A stretch of DNA of 64,000 bases, taken from assembly GCA_903828455.1 (NCBI GenBank), contig CAIKMJ010000041.1:62001-126000 (forward strand). Reading direction: 5' to 3'. The number at the start of each line of letters is the position of its first letter. Positions within the stretch are counted from its first letter, which is position 1. The position numbers and the translations under genes are program-made. The notes below the pieces were generated by a model. The model ran no database searches. It was not told where the DNA came from and saw only the letters and a list, made by a program, of their open reading frames with translations. Of the stretch, positions 45,871 to 55,031 are shown piece after piece. The stretch is from an uncultured Acidobacteriia bacterium (lineage in GTDB: Bacteria > Acidobacteriota > Terriglobia > Bryobacterales > Bryobacteraceae).

Positions 45871-47067
45871 ATGAATAAATTTCGGTTTGTCGCCTCCCTG
45901 GCCGCTTTACTGCTTTTCGCGGCCGCGGGCGCTCATCTTCTGCGAGCCCAGGACGGGCCCGTCTCCTCCGGCAGTTCCACCGTGGCCCGCCCGCGCAAGC
46001 CCGCCACGACGGCCACGCCGCCGTTCTCCGGCGATGCGCCTTCATCGAACGCCACGACCACCGATCCGAACGCCGCCGGCGCATCCTCGAACGATCAGCC
46101 GAAGATCCCCTCGAAGCTCAGCCCGCGTGCCACCAAAGACTCGGACGGCGCCGCCGACGTCAGCTTCAAGGCCGATACCAACCTCGTCACCGTGGATGTT
46201 TCGGTTCTTGACTCCAGCGGCAATCCCATCCCGAACCTGCCGCGCAGCTACTTCCGCATCCTCGAAGACAACGTGCCGCAGACCCTGCAGCAGTTCAGCA
46301 CCGCCGAATCGCCCATGACCGTCGCCATGGTGATCGAGTTCAGCGCCCGCTTCCAGGCCTACTACAGCATGGGCTGGAGCGAAACGCTCAGCGCCTCCTA
46401 CGGCTTCCTGCAGACCCTGAAGAAGGACGATTACGTCGCCGTCATCGCCTACGATCTGCGGACCACCATCCTCAGCGATTTCACCAACGACCGCTCGAAG
46501 ACCATGGAAGCCATGCAGCGGCTGCGCGTCCCCGGCTTCGCCGAGAGCAACCTGTTCGATGCCCTCGCCGATACCTCCGAGCGCATGTCGAAGATCGAAG
46601 GCCGCCGCGCCATCCTGCTCATCAGCAGCGGCATCGATACGTTCAGCAAGCTGACCTACGACAAGGCCCGCAAGGCGCTCCAGGAAAACGGCGTGCCCGT
46701 CTACTCCATCTCCATCCTCCAGGCCGCGCGCGCTGCCAGCACGGGCAACGACATCGCGTTTCTGCAGGGCGACAACGAAATCCGCACCTTCGCCAAAGAG
46801 ACCGGCGGACAGGCCTTCTTCCCGCGCTTCCAGGGCGAACTCGGCAACATCTTCCACACCATCTCCGAATCCCTGCGCAACCAGTACCAGCTCTCCTATT
46901 CGCCGAACAACCAGACCCGCGACGGCAAGTTCCGCAAGCTCACCGTGCAGTTGGTGAATCCGCAAACCGGCGAGCCTCTCAAGATGGTCGACGAGAAAAC
47001 GAAGAAGAACATCAAGTACACCATCGTCGCCAAATCCGGCTACGTCGCACCGCGTGCGGTAGAGTAG
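45871..47067 (+). CDS. VWFA-related Acidobacterial protein (TIGR03436-like)
   Basis: 398 residues from ATG at 45871; GTG at 45853 is less likely. A signal peptide (MNKFRFVASLAALLLFAAAGAHL) is followed by a Pro/Ala/Thr-rich linker to about residue 100. The conserved region starts with VTVDVSVLDSSGNPIPNL, then FRILEDN, then a von Willebrand A-like fold with AVIAYD and AILLISSGID. The usual DxSxS metal-ion site is changed to EFSAR, common in this subfamily. Many paralogues occur in Acidobacteria genomes. Probably extracytoplasmic; function unknown. Confidence 0.88.
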   Translation: MNKFRFVASLAALLLFAAAGAHLLRAQDGPVSSGSSTVARPRKPATTATPPFSGDAPSSNATTTDPNAAGASSNDQPKIPSKLSPRATKDSDGAADVSFKADTNLVTVDVSVLDSSGNPIPNLPRSYFRILEDNVPQTLQQFSTAESPMTVAMVIEFSARFQAYYSMGWSETLSASYGFLQTLKKDDYVAVIAYDLRTTILSDFTNDRSKTMEAMQRLRVPGFAESNLFDALADTSERMSKIEGRRAILLISSGIDTFSKLTYDKARKALQENGVPVYSISILQAARAASTGNDIAFLQGDNEIRTFAKETGGQAFFPRFQGELGNIFHTISESLRNQYQLSYSPNNQTRDGKFRKLTVQLVNPQTGEPLKMVDEKTKKNIKYTIVAKSGYVAPRAVE

Positions 47068-47161
47068 CTCTGAAGCGCAGTGCTTCGCCGGCCCGCCTAG
47101 TTCCTTCCGGGTTTTCTGTCAAGAACTCCATTCGTCTTTGTTTCAGTCGGATGCAAAAGCA

Positions 47162-47191
47162 TTGACAGTTTTGTGACGGCTCTGGTAGCTT
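47162..47191 (+). promoter_or_regulatory. Candidate sigma-70 promoter for the receiver-domain gene
   Basis: A perfect TTGACA (47162-47167) and TAGCTT (47186-47191) are 18 bases apart; the -10 keeps the key T, A and final T. The start codon is at 47209, giving a leader of about ten bases. Confidence 0.45.
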
Positions 47192-47208
47192 CGTTCGGTC
47201 CCTGCTAA

Positions 47209-47664
47209 ATGAGTAAAGACGATCCCGCAGCAACAATCCTTCTGGTCGACGACAACGCCAACGGACTCACCGCCCGCAAGCTGATTCTGGTAGAACAGGG
47301 ATACAGCGTCGAGACGGCGCTGAGCGGCGAGGCAGCTTGGGAACTCTTTCAGACGATCCACTTCGACGTGGTAGTGACGGACTACAAAATGACGGGCATG
47401 GACGGGATCGAACTGATCCGTCTGATCCGCGAAAGCCAGTCGCCCGCCCGCATCATCATGCTCTCCGGCTACGCGGCGCGCGCCGGGCTGACTCCGGAAG
47501 CGATCGGCGCCGACGAACTGCTGGCCAAGAGCAACAAGGAAGTGCCGGAACTGCTCCGTGCCGTGAAGAAACTTTCGGCGCGTCCGCGCGGTCGCGGCAT
47601 CTCCTCGGCCCGCACCAGCGGACAGGCAGCGTCGCGCCGCATCTCCACAAAGCGCGCCGGGTGA
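47209..47664 (+). CDS. Single-domain response regulator
   Basis: 151 residues from ATG at 47209. A receiver domain (about 8-122) has the acidic pair Asp14/Asp15, phosphoacceptor Asp58 in VVTDYKM, the LSGY switch serine and the conserved Lys in LLAKS. It has no output domain, only a basic Arg/Ser tail (about 125-151) that may bind nucleic acid or a partner. No histidine kinase is adjacent. Its stop overlaps the next start (GTGA), so the receiver and the exported glycosidase are likely made together. Confidence 0.9.
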   Translation: MSKDDPAATILLVDDNANGLTARKLILVEQGYSVETALSGEAAWELFQTIHFDVVVTDYKMTGMDGIELIRLIRESQSPARIIMLSGYAARAGLTPEAIGADELLAKSNKEVPELLRAVKKLSARPRGRGISSARTSGQAASRRISTKRAG

Positions 47665-49523
47665 CCCGGCCGTTCACCTGGTTCCGGCTGGCAGCGCTGT
47701 TGCCGCTGGCCGCCGCCATACTCGCTTTCGCCGCCGTTCCCGTTCCCGCTCCCAAAGCGCCGGTCAAAGCGGCTAAAGCCCCCAGAATTCTCACCGGCGC
47801 CACTGAAGAAGCCACTGCTCTGCGCTGGATGCACGCGATGACGCTGCGCGAAAAGATCGCCCAGCTGGTCGTCATCCCCTTCAGCGGCCATCCCCTCAAC
47901 ACGCGCACGAAGGACTACCGGAAGTTCATTCACCTCGTCCAGCAGGAAAACGTGGGCGGCATGATTCTGGTGAACGTCGCCGGCGGACGCATCGTCGCCA
48001 AAGCCAATCCCCTCGAAGCCGCGTCGTTCATCAACCGGATGCAGCGGCTGGCCAAAGTCCCGCTCATCGTCGGTGGCGATTTCGAGCGCGGCGCCTCCAT
48101 GCGCGTCGATGACACCACGGCCTTTCCCCACGCGATGGCATTCACCGCCTCGCGCGACCCCAATGAGGCCCGTATGGAAGGCGAGATCACGGCCCGCGAG
48201 GCGCGCGCCCTCGGCGTCCACTGGATCTTCTTTCCCGACGCCGATGTCAACAACAATCCCGACAACCCGATCATCAACATCCGCTCCTACGGTGAGAATC
48301 CCGACGACGTCTCGGCGTTCGTTTCCGCCTTCATCCAGGGCGCTCACTCGGTGTCTTCGGCAAAGGTGCTGGTCACCGCCAAACACTTCCCCGGCCATGG
48401 CGACACCGCCACCGACAGCCACCTGAATCTGGCCACCATCCCCGGCGACAAGGCGCGGCTCGATGCCGTCGAGTTCGCCCCTTTCCGCGCCGCCATCAAA
48501 AGCGGCGTCGATTCCGTCATGACCGCGCACCTCGCCGTGCCCGCCATTGAAGACCCGTCCATCCCCGCCACGCTCTCGCCCAAAATTCTCACCGGCCTGC
48601 TGCGCGAGGAACTCGGCTTCCGCGGCATTGTCGTCACCGATGCTCTCGATATGGGCGGCATCGGTCAGGGCTTCGCCGTCGGCGAGGCCGCCGTGCGGGC
48701 TCTCGAAGCCGGTGCCGACGTGCTGCTGATGCCGCCCGATGCCGAAGCCGCCATCAACGCCGTCGAGGCCGCCGTGAAGTCCGGGCGCCTCACCCAGAAG
48801 CGCATCGAGACCAGCGTCATGCGCCTGCTTACCGCCAAGGCCGGACTCGGGCTCGCGCAGAAAAAACTGGTGGATCTGGAAGGCGTTCACGAAGTCGTGG
48901 ATTCGGTCGAAAGCAACGCCGTGGCGCAGCGCATCGCCGAACGCGCCGTCACCCTGGTGAATAACGAGGGCGCTCTCGTCCCCCTGCGCGAGCCGGCGTC
49001 GACAGCCTTCTTCGCACTGGCCGAGGGCCGGGCGCTGGTGGAAGGCCAGGCCTTCTCCGCCGAACTCCACCGTCGCGGGCAGAACGGCAATGTGATGGTG
49101 CTCGATGGAACCACCTCGGAAGCCGATCTCGATGCCGCGCTGCAGAAGCAGTCCGGCGCCAAAGAGTATGTCGTCGCCGCCTTCGTTTCCTTCGCGGCGT
49201 ACAAGGGAAATGTGGCCCTCGGCGGCGGCTTCCCGCAGTTCGTCGAAAAACTGATTGCCACGGGCAAGCCGGTGACGTTCCTCGCGCTCGGCAATCCGTA
49301 TCTGCTGCGCAACTTCCCGAAGGTCTCGGCCTACCTCACCACCTACAGCACCGTGCCGTTAGCTGAGTCCGCGGCCGTGAAAGCCTTGTTCGGCGAAATC
49401 GCCATCACCGGTAAACTGCCGGTCACCATCCCGGGTTATGCCGGCTACCTCGCCGGAATCAGCCTGGAGCCGACCCGAACCGTGCTGGCTGCCAGTGGCA
49501 CTGCCGGCACGAGGCGGCCCTGA
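47661..49523 (+). CDS. Exported glycoside hydrolase family 3 (NagZ-like)
   Basis: 620 residues from GTG at 47661 (GTGA overlap with the receiver gene). A basic N-terminus and hydrophobic segment (about 5-28) form a signal. The GH3 domain has KHFPGHGDT followed by DSH, the NagZ-type loop that supplies the acid/base His, and the nucleophile Asp in VVTDALDMGG. The C-terminal 200 residues form a second domain, as in two-domain beta-N-acetylhexosaminidases. It would remove terminal GlcNAc or similar sugars, perhaps from peptidoglycan fragments, outside the cytoplasm. Confidence 0.9.
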   Translation: MTRPFTWFRLAALLPLAAAILAFAAVPVPAPKAPVKAAKAPRILTGATEEATALRWMHAMTLREKIAQLVVIPFSGHPLNTRTKDYRKFIHLVQQENVGGMILVNVAGGRIVAKANPLEAASFINRMQRLAKVPLIVGGDFERGASMRVDDTTAFPHAMAFTASRDPNEARMEGEITAREARALGVHWIFFPDADVNNNPDNPIINIRSYGENPDDVSAFVSAFIQGAHSVSSAKVLVTAKHFPGHGDTATDSHLNLATIPGDKARLDAVEFAPFRAAIKSGVDSVMTAHLAVPAIEDPSIPATLSPKILTGLLREELGFRGIVVTDALDMGGIGQGFAVGEAAVRALEAGADVLLMPPDAEAAINAVEAAVKSGRLTQKRIETSVMRLLTAKAGLGLAQKKLVDLEGVHEVVDSVESNAVAQRIAERAVTLVNNEGALVPLREPASTAFFALAEGRALVEGQAFSAELHRRGQNGNVMVLDGTTSEADLDAALQKQSGAKEYVVAAFVSFAAYKGNVALGGGFPQFVEKLIATGKPVTFLALGNPYLLRNFPKVSAYLTTYSTVPLAESAAVKALFGEIAITGKLPVTIPGYAGYLAGISLEPTRTVLAASGTAGTRRP

Positions 49524-49593
49524 GTCGCCGGATCCGCCGCCAGTCGCCGCGGATCTGACCGCCGCGCACAGATTCCTGCCCGCCACTTCCCGC

Positions 49594-49599
49594 TATAAT
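49594..49599 (+). promoter_or_regulatory. TATAAT -10 box before the molybdenum hydroxylase genes
   Basis: A perfect TATAAT lies 49 bases before the ATG at 49649; a matching -35 was not seen. It is well placed to drive the two-gene operon. Confidence 0.45.
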
Positions 49600-49648
49600 C
49601 TTCACAGCGCCCCGCTCTTCCACTGCGCGGGCCGATGGAGTCCACTCA

Positions 49649-50122
49649 ATGGCAGTCACCTTCAAACTCAACGGAAAATCGCAGTCCGTCGACGTTTCGC
49701 CGCAAATGCCCCTTCTCTGGGTTCTGCGCGATACGCTCGGCATGACGGGCACCAAGTTCGGCTGCGGCATGGCGCTCTGCGGAGCCTGCACCGTGCAGAT
49801 CAACGGCTCGCCGGTGCGCTCCTGCGTAACGCCGGTCTCCACCCTTGCCGGCAAAAGCGTCACCACGATTGAAGGCCTCTCGCCCGATGCCTCGCACCCC
49901 GTCCAGCGGGCGTGGGCGGAACTGGATGTGCCGCAGTGCGGCTACTGCCAGTCGGGACAGATCATGACCGCCGCCGCGCTCGTCGATAAGAAGGTTGCGC
50001 CCACCGACGCCGATATCGACGAGGCCATGCGTGGCAACATTTGCCGCTGCGGCACCTATCAGGCGATCCGCGCCGCCGTCCACACCGCCGCGAAATATCG
50101 CGCCGCGAAAGGAGCCGCATAA
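49649..50122 (+). CDS. Molybdenum hydroxylase, [2Fe-2S] subunit (IorA-like)
   Basis: 157 residues from ATG at 49649, GGAG upstream. The plant-ferredoxin-type cluster uses Cys39, 44, 47 and 59 ([11 protein letters not shown]), and the second cluster uses Cys97, 100, 132 and 134 (CGYC, CRC). This is the small subunit of xanthine-oxidase family enzymes of the isoquinoline 1-oxidoreductase or aldehyde oxidase type. It passes electrons from the molybdenum centre. The next gene, overlapping by one base, is the catalytic subunit. No separate FAD subunit is present, as in the IorAB type. Confidence 0.95.
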   Translation: MAVTFKLNGKSQSVDVSPQMPLLWVLRDTLGMTGTKFGCGMALCGACTVQINGSPVRSCVTPVSTLAGKSVTTIEGLSPDASHPVQRAWAELDVPQCGYCQSGQIMTAAALVDKKVAPTDADIDEAMRGNICRCGTYQAIRAAVHTAAKYRAAKGAA

Positions 50123-52275
50123 TGGCAAACCGCCGCGACTTCCTCAAAGTCTCCACCGCCAGCGCCGGCGGACTCCTGCTCAGCTTCTGGCTGCCGGAAT
50201 CTTCGCCGCTCGCCGCCCAGCAGGCCGACAGTCTCATTCCCGGCACGCCGATTTCCACCGCGCCGCGCTTCAACGCCTTTATCCGGATCGCGCCCGACGA
50301 CACCGTGACCTTCCAGATCCACAAGGCCGAAATGGGCCAGGGCACCGTGACCTCGCTGCCGCAGTTGCTGGCCGAAGAGCTCGACTGCGACTGGAAGAAC
50401 ATCCGCACCGAATTTCCCGCCGTGGAGCCCGAATACGGGCCGATGATGGGCGTTTTCGGCAGCCAGAGCATCCGTACCTCCTGGGTGCCGCTGCGCAAGG
50501 CCGGCGCCGCCGCGCGCGAAATGCTTGTCGAAACCGCCGCGAAGCAGTGGAAGGTCGATGCTTCGGCCTGCCACACCGATAACGGTTTTGTCATTAACAA
50601 CTCGACCGGCGCGCGCCTCAGCTACGGCAGCCTCGCCGAAGCGGCGTCGAAGATTCCGCCTCCCGCCGAGCCGAAGCTGAAGGACCCCGCCAGCTACCGT
50701 TTCATCGGCACGTCGCCGAAGAAACGCGATACAGCCGGCAAGATCGCCGGCAAGACCATCTTCGGGCTCGACGTGATTCGCCCCGGCATGCTGTACGCGA
50801 CGCTGCAGCGCTGCCCGGTCTTCGGCGGCACCGTGGCCAGCTTCGATGCTTCGAAGGCGAAGGCCGTGCCGGGCGTGAAGCACGTGGTTCAGATTTCGAA
50901 CGGCGTGGCGGTGGTGGCCGACAGCACGTGGGCCGCCCTCGAAGGCCGCAAGGCGCTCACCGTGAAGTTCGATGAAGGCCCGCGCGCCGTCAATTCCACC
51001 GCCAGCCTGCGCAAAATGTTTGCCGACCTTGCCGCCAAACCCGGCGCAACGGCGCGCAAAGAGGGCGACGCGGAAGCCGTGCTCGCTTCGGTCATGAAAG
51101 ATTCGGTCATGAAAGATTCGGCAGCGAAGAAGGTCGAGTCCGTCTACGAAGCCCCCTATCTTTCTCACGCCCCCATGGAGCCGCTGAACTGCGTCGCCGA
51201 AGTCACCGCCGATGGCTGCGACGTCTGGGCCTCCACGCAGATTCAGCAGACCGCCCGCGACATTGCCGCCATGGTGACCGGCCTGCCGAAGGAAAAGGTT
51301 CGCATCCACACCCAGTACATCGGAGGCGGTTTCGGCCGCCGCGGCAGAGCTGATTTCATCGCCGAAGGAGTTGAAATCGCCAAAGCCGTGAACGCCCCGG
51401 TGAAACTCACCTGGACGCGTGACGACGACCTGCAGCACGATACCTATCGCCCCGGCTCTTACACAAAACTCGCCGCCTCCCTCGGGCCGGACGGCATGCC
51501 CACGGCGTGGACCGGGCGCGTCGTCTCCCAGTCGTTTGCCGGCCTGCGCAACGGCGTGGACAGCACCGCCGTGGAAGGCGTAGCCGACATGCCCTACAGC
51601 GTGCCGAACGTCTACGTCGACTATCACAATCCCGATACCGGCATCCCCTGCAGCTTCTGGCGCTCGGTCGGTTACTCGCAGAACACTTTCTTCACCGAAA
51701 GTTTCACCGATGAACTGGCTCACGCCGCCGGCAAGGATCCCGTTGAGTTCCGTCGCGCGCTGCTGCAGAAGAATCCGCGCCTGCTCGGCGTCCTCAACCT
51801 CGCGGCCGAAAAGGCCGGCTGGGGCAAGCCGCTGGCCGCCGGCCGCCATCGCGGCGTCGCCGTTGTGAATAACATCGGCAGCTACAACGCCCAGGTGGCG
51901 GAAGTATCGGTGGAAAAGGGCAAGGTCAAAGTGCACCGCGTGGTCTGCGCCGTCGATTGCGGCGTTCTGGTGAACCCCGCCATTGCCGAGCAACAGATTC
52001 AGAGCGGCATCGTCTACGGGCTCAGCGCCGCGCTCAAACAGGCCATCACGATGGATCACGGCCGCGTCCTGCAGGCGAACTTCGATACCTACGACCCGCT
52101 GCGCATCGATGAAATGCCGGTGGTCGAGGTCCACATCGTGAAGAGCACCGCGGCTCCCGGCGGACTGGGTGAAGCCAGCACGCCGACCATTGCGCCGGCC
52201 GTTGCCAACGCGATCTTCGCCGCCACCGGTAAGCGAATCCGCACGCTGCCGATCCGCCCGGCCGATCTGGTCTGA
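50122..52275 (+). CDS. Molybdenum hydroxylase, molybdopterin-binding subunit (IorB-like), Tat-exported
   Basis: 717 residues from ATG at 50122 (TAATG overlap). The Tat signal is RRDFLKVSTASAGG. Two aldehyde-oxidase-type domains follow, with GGGFGRRG for cofactor binding (near 400) and a GLGEAS segment close to the C-terminus holding the expected catalytic glutamate. With the Fe-S subunit it hydroxylates aldehydes or N-heterocycles in the periplasm. A 15-bp tandem duplication inside the gene doubles the residues SVMKD (51088-51117). The TGA stop begins a 14-bp tandem repeat. Confidence 0.93.
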   Translation: MANRRDFLKVSTASAGGLLLSFWLPESSPLAAQQADSLIPGTPISTAPRFNAFIRIAPDDTVTFQIHKAEMGQGTVTSLPQLLAEELDCDWKNIRTEFPAVEPEYGPMMGVFGSQSIRTSWVPLRKAGAAAREMLVETAAKQWKVDASACHTDNGFVINNSTGARLSYGSLAEAASKIPPPAEPKLKDPASYRFIGTSPKKRDTAGKIAGKTIFGLDVIRPGMLYATLQRCPVFGGTVASFDASKAKAVPGVKHVVQISNGVAVVADSTWAALEGRKALTVKFDEGPRAVNSTASLRKMFADLAAKPGATARKEGDAEAVLASVMKDSVMKDSAAKKVESVYEAPYLSHAPMEPLNCVAEVTADGCDVWASTQIQQTARDIAAMVTGLPKEKVRIHTQYIGGGFGRRGRADFIAEGVEIAKAVNAPVKLTWTRDDDLQHDTYRPGSYTKLAASLGPDGMPTAWTGRVVSQSFAGLRNGVDSTAVEGVADMPYSVPNVYVDYHNPDTGIPCSFWRSVGYSQNTFFTESFTDELAHAAGKDPVEFRRALLQKNPRLLGVLNLAAEKAGWGKPLAAGRHRGVAVVNNIGSYNAQVAEVSVEKGKVKVHRVVCAVDCGVLVNPAIAEQQIQSGIVYGLSAALKQAITMDHGRVLQANFDTYDPLRIDEMPVVEVHIVKSTAAPGGLGEASTPTIAPAVANAIFAATGKRIRTLPIRPADLV
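51088..51117 (+). repeat. Exact 15-bp tandem duplication inside the molybdopterin subunit gene
   Basis: Two identical 15-base units (TCGGTCATGAAAGAT) in frame repeat five residues, SVMKD. Exact identity suggests a recent slippage event in a surface loop. Confidence 0.9.
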
Positions 52276-52352
52276 TCGCACGCGCCTGATCGCACGAGCC
52301 TGATCGCACGCGCCTGATCGCACGAGCCGGACCGCACGAGCCGGATCGCGCC
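52273..52352 (+). repeat. 14-bp tandem repeat starting at a stop codon
   Basis: Five full units and one partial unit, consensus TGATCGCACGMGCC, with a GGA variant in later copies. The first three bases are the TGA stop of the molybdopterin subunit. Confidence 0.9.
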
Positions 52353-52431
52353 ACGCCATGCCGGGCTCAGCCCCGCGCCGCCAGGCAGGGTGTCCGCGCC
52401 GGGCCGGGGCCTCGGTGGCCTCGCGTGCCGC

Positions 52432-52437
52432 TATAAT
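52432..52437 (+). promoter_or_regulatory. TATAAT box 14 bp before a start codon
   Basis: A perfect TATAAT in GC-rich surroundings, before the ATG at 52452. No -35 was recognised; a transcript from here would have almost no leader. Confidence 0.4.
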
Positions 52438-52451
52438 GGCCTTTTCTCCAA

Positions 52452-52733
52452 ATGGCCGAAGACTCCGATCTGAATTCCGTCCCGGGACTGATGCGCGCCG
52501 CGTTTCAGGTCTCCCTCGGGGCCACGCAAAAAGGTCTGGAAATGATCAGCAACCCGCCCGCCGCGGCGTCGAAAATGCTGGGCGAAATGCAAACGCTCAT
52601 GACCGTTCCCGAAGCCGCCGGCCCGGCCCTCGAAGACAAAGCGAAGGCGCTTGCCGGAGCCATGATGGCGCGCGGCCTGATGATGCTCGGCGAATTCAAA
52701 GACGCCGGCGAAAAACTCGGCGAAAAGAAGTAG
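52452..52733 (+). CDS. Small helical protein upstream of UbiB kinase
   Basis: 93 residues from ATG at 52452, ending four bases before the next start. It has no signal peptide; Ala/Met-rich amphipathic helices (AAFQVSLGATQKGLEMI, AGAMMARGLMMLGEFKDAG) suggest an all-helical protein, perhaps a membrane- or granule-associating phasin-like one. The same kind of protein occurs at 54552-54941. The function may be tied to the kinase that follows. No family named with certainty. Confidence 0.75.
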   Translation: MAEDSDLNSVPGLMRAAFQVSLGATQKGLEMISNPPAAASKMLGEMQTLMTVPEAAGPALEDKAKALAGAMMARGLMMLGEFKDAGEKLGEKK

Positions 52734-52737
52734 CGGA

Positions 52738-54486
52738 GTGGTGAGCGAACCGGTGAAGCCATCGACTGGAGCACCCGGCGCACCCGCGGGCAATCAGCCA
52801 GGCCCCGTGGCCGGCGCCTCCGTCGGCGTCTGGCCGTCACTGCTCTCTTACGCGCGCCGCATCGTCCAGATCTTCACCGTTGTCCTGCGCCAGGTGTTCA
52901 CCGGCTTGCGCCGCAAGCGGAAAGGCCTGCCCCTCGAAGGTCCCGACCTCGTCCGCGAAGGCCTCGAAGCCATCGGCGGCAGCTTCGTCAAGTTCGGGCA
53001 GATTCTCTCCCTCCAGGTCGATACCATCCCGCGCGAGTACTGCGACGCGCTGCTCCGCCTGCTCGACTCGGTCCCCACCTGTTCGTCCGCCGAGGTGCGC
53101 GGCGTCTTCGCCGACGAGTTCGGCATGCTGCCGGAAGCACTCTACGGCGAGTTCGATTATCAGGCCATCGCCTCGGCCTCCATCGGCCAGGTCCACCGCG
53201 CCAGGCTGAAAGACGGCTCAAAAGTTGCCATCAAAGTACAGCGCCCCGGCGTGCATGCCGACTTCCACCGCGACGTCGTCCTGATGCGCCTGTTCGTCTG
53301 GTTCATCTTCGCCTTCAAAATCCGCAGCATGTACTTCATGCGCGATCCCGTCCGCGAGCTTTCCACCTGGACCAACGACGAGCTCGACTACCGCCGCGAA
53401 GCCGCCCACGCCAATCTGCTGGCCAACAACGCCATCCATTCGGCCACCGAGCGCATCCCGAAAATCTATTGGGAACTCACCACCTCGCGCGTTCTCACCA
53501 TGGAGTTCATGGAAGGCCCGAGCGTCGCCAACTACCTCAAGATGCTGGACCGCGGCGATGCCGAGGGACTGGAGCGCCTGAAGCAGTCCGGCTTCCGCGG
53601 CGAAGTCTTCAGCGCCAACGTCATTTCGAACTTCCTTCGCGACGCCTTCCGCAACGGCGTGTTCCATGCCGATTTACATCCGGCGAACCTGCTCATTCTC
53701 GCCGATAACGTGGTCGGCTACGTCGATTTCGGCATCGTCGCCACCCTCACGCCCGAAGCCCGCCGCAAGCAGATCGAACTCACTCTCGCCTACGCCAGCG
53801 GCGACGCCGAATCGATCTACCGCGAGTTCCTCAATATCTGTACGCCAACCAAGGATGCCGACCTCGACGGCATGCGCCGCCGCATCCGCGAGCTTTCGCA
53901 CACCTGGTATGAGGAGCCGGCCGTGGGCGGCCAGGTGAAGTTCCGCGTCTCGGTCACCGCCGCCATGATGGATCTGCTCTCCATCTGCCGCTTTTACGGC
54001 GTGCTGGTCGACCGCGAAATGATCAAGTACATCCGGTCCACCTTCCTCGTCGACGGTCTGGTGACGCGCCTCGCGCCGGGCTTCGATCTCGCCAAACAAC
54101 TTCGCGATCTGGTGGAAGAATATCTCTACGACGAGGCCAGGCGTCGCGTATTCTCGCAGGCCGGCACGCTTTCTCTTTTAACCGACATGGCAATATGGTT
54201 AAAATCCGGCCCCGGCGCCATGCTCCGCGCGCTCGATTTATTCGAACGCCGCCAGATTAAACTTCGCTCTACCGTCCAGAAAAATAAGGATCATGACGGC
54301 AGCCTGCGCGCAAAGGCCATGGCGGCCACTGCCGTATGGGTGATTTCAATCCTGTTTCTGGCTATGTGCGGAGGCATCCCGTCCTGGAAAAGCGCTCCAT
54401 TTTTTGCGTCCATTACGGCCATTTTTGTGACATCATGGACTCTCTGGATGTTGTTGCTGCTGCGCCGTCTCGCCACCCGGTCGTGA
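52738..54486 (+). CDS. UbiB/ABC1 (AarF) family atypical kinase
   Basis: 582 residues from GTG at 52738 (the next codon is also GTG). After a Pro/Gly-rich start comes the UbiB fold: the family-specific KxGQ motif KFGQ at 85-88, an A-rich nucleotide loop ASIGQVH, lysine in VAIKVQRPG, EFMEG hinge, catalytic HADLHPANL and metal-binding VDFG. Two hydrophobic helices end the protein (about 525-575), placing it on a membrane. Relatives act as ATPases supporting ubiquinone and other isoprenoid lipid pathways. It lies between two small helical proteins and upstream of a degenerate paralogue. Confidence 0.93.
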   Translation: MVSEPVKPSTGAPGAPAGNQPGPVAGASVGVWPSLLSYARRIVQIFTVVLRQVFTGLRRKRKGLPLEGPDLVREGLEAIGGSFVKFGQILSLQVDTIPREYCDALLRLLDSVPTCSSAEVRGVFADEFGMLPEALYGEFDYQAIASASIGQVHRARLKDGSKVAIKVQRPGVHADFHRDVVLMRLFVWFIFAFKIRSMYFMRDPVRELSTWTNDELDYRREAAHANLLANNAIHSATERIPKIYWELTTSRVLTMEFMEGPSVANYLKMLDRGDAEGLERLKQSGFRGEVFSANVISNFLRDAFRNGVFHADLHPANLLILADNVVGYVDFGIVATLTPEARRKQIELTLAYASGDAESIYREFLNICTPTKDADLDGMRRRIRELSHTWYEEPAVGGQVKFRVSVTAAMMDLLSICRFYGVLVDREMIKYIRSTFLVDGLVTRLAPGFDLAKQLRDLVEEYLYDEARRRVFSQAGTLSLLTDMAIWLKSGPGAMLRALDLFERRQIKLRSTVQKNKDHDGSLRAKAMAATAVWVISILFLAMCGGIPSWKSAPFFASITAIFVTSWTLWMLLLLRRLATRS

Positions 54487-54551
54487 CGTTTTTACTGGCC
54501 GGCTAACGGGCAAAATTTCACGCATCCGGATCGATTACGGAGGTTATTCAA

Positions 54552-54941
54552 ATGCAGGAACTTATTCAGTCGTTTGTTCGTTTGTCGGCGGCCATGACCG
54601 TTTACAGCATGCAGCAGATGCAGACGGCCGTGGGTACGGTCGATCCGCGCGAATCGGTGTCGAAGCTGAAGCACATGATCGACTCGATGACCGATGCCAT
54701 CACGGCCCAGATTGAGGAGTCGAAAAAACCGGCGCTCGACAGCATGTCGAACATGGGCCGCGACGTTGTCGGCAAGACGTTCGACACCATCAACATGGCG
54801 GCGATTTCGCCGAAAGACATCGTGCAGCAGACCGGCGATATGGTGAAGAAGACCACGGACTCCATCGCCGGCATGATTCGTCCGGACCAGAAGAAGTCGT
54901 CGGGCGAGCCGCAACCGGCCGAAGCCGCTCTCGCCAACTAA
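54552..54941 (+). CDS. Phasin-like small helical protein
   Basis: 129 residues from ATG at 54552 with GGAGG upstream. No signal or membrane helix. Long amphipathic helices rich in Met, Ser, Thr and Gln (YSMQQMQTAVG, LKHMIDSMTDAITAQIEESK) resemble phasin-type granule coats or lipid-binding proteins. A Pro/Ala-rich tail ends it. It lies between the kinase and pseudokinase genes on the same strand, so a shared role in lipid or granule biology is likely, though not proven. Confidence 0.78.
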   Translation: MQELIQSFVRLSAAMTVYSMQQMQTAVGTVDPRESVSKLKHMIDSMTDAITAQIEESKKPALDSMSNMGRDVVGKTFDTINMAAISPKDIVQQTGDMVKKTTDSIAGMIRPDQKKSSGEPQPAEAALAN

Positions 54942-55031
54942 ATTCGAGCCCGGAGTTCGGCAAGCATACCGCTGCGGTACATGCGGGAGAGTTTGGCTGT
55001 CCCGCAACCCGGGCGCGTAAGATTAGATTGA

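Noticed and set aside
47469-49070. Long minus-strand frame opposite the GH3 gene
   Set aside because: Gly/Asp/His-rich shadow without motifs; the GH3 motifs on the plus strand are clear.
50059-52359. Long minus-strand frame opposite the molybdopterin subunit gene
   Set aside because: The plus strand encodes a clear IorB-like protein; the minus frame is a GC-driven shadow.
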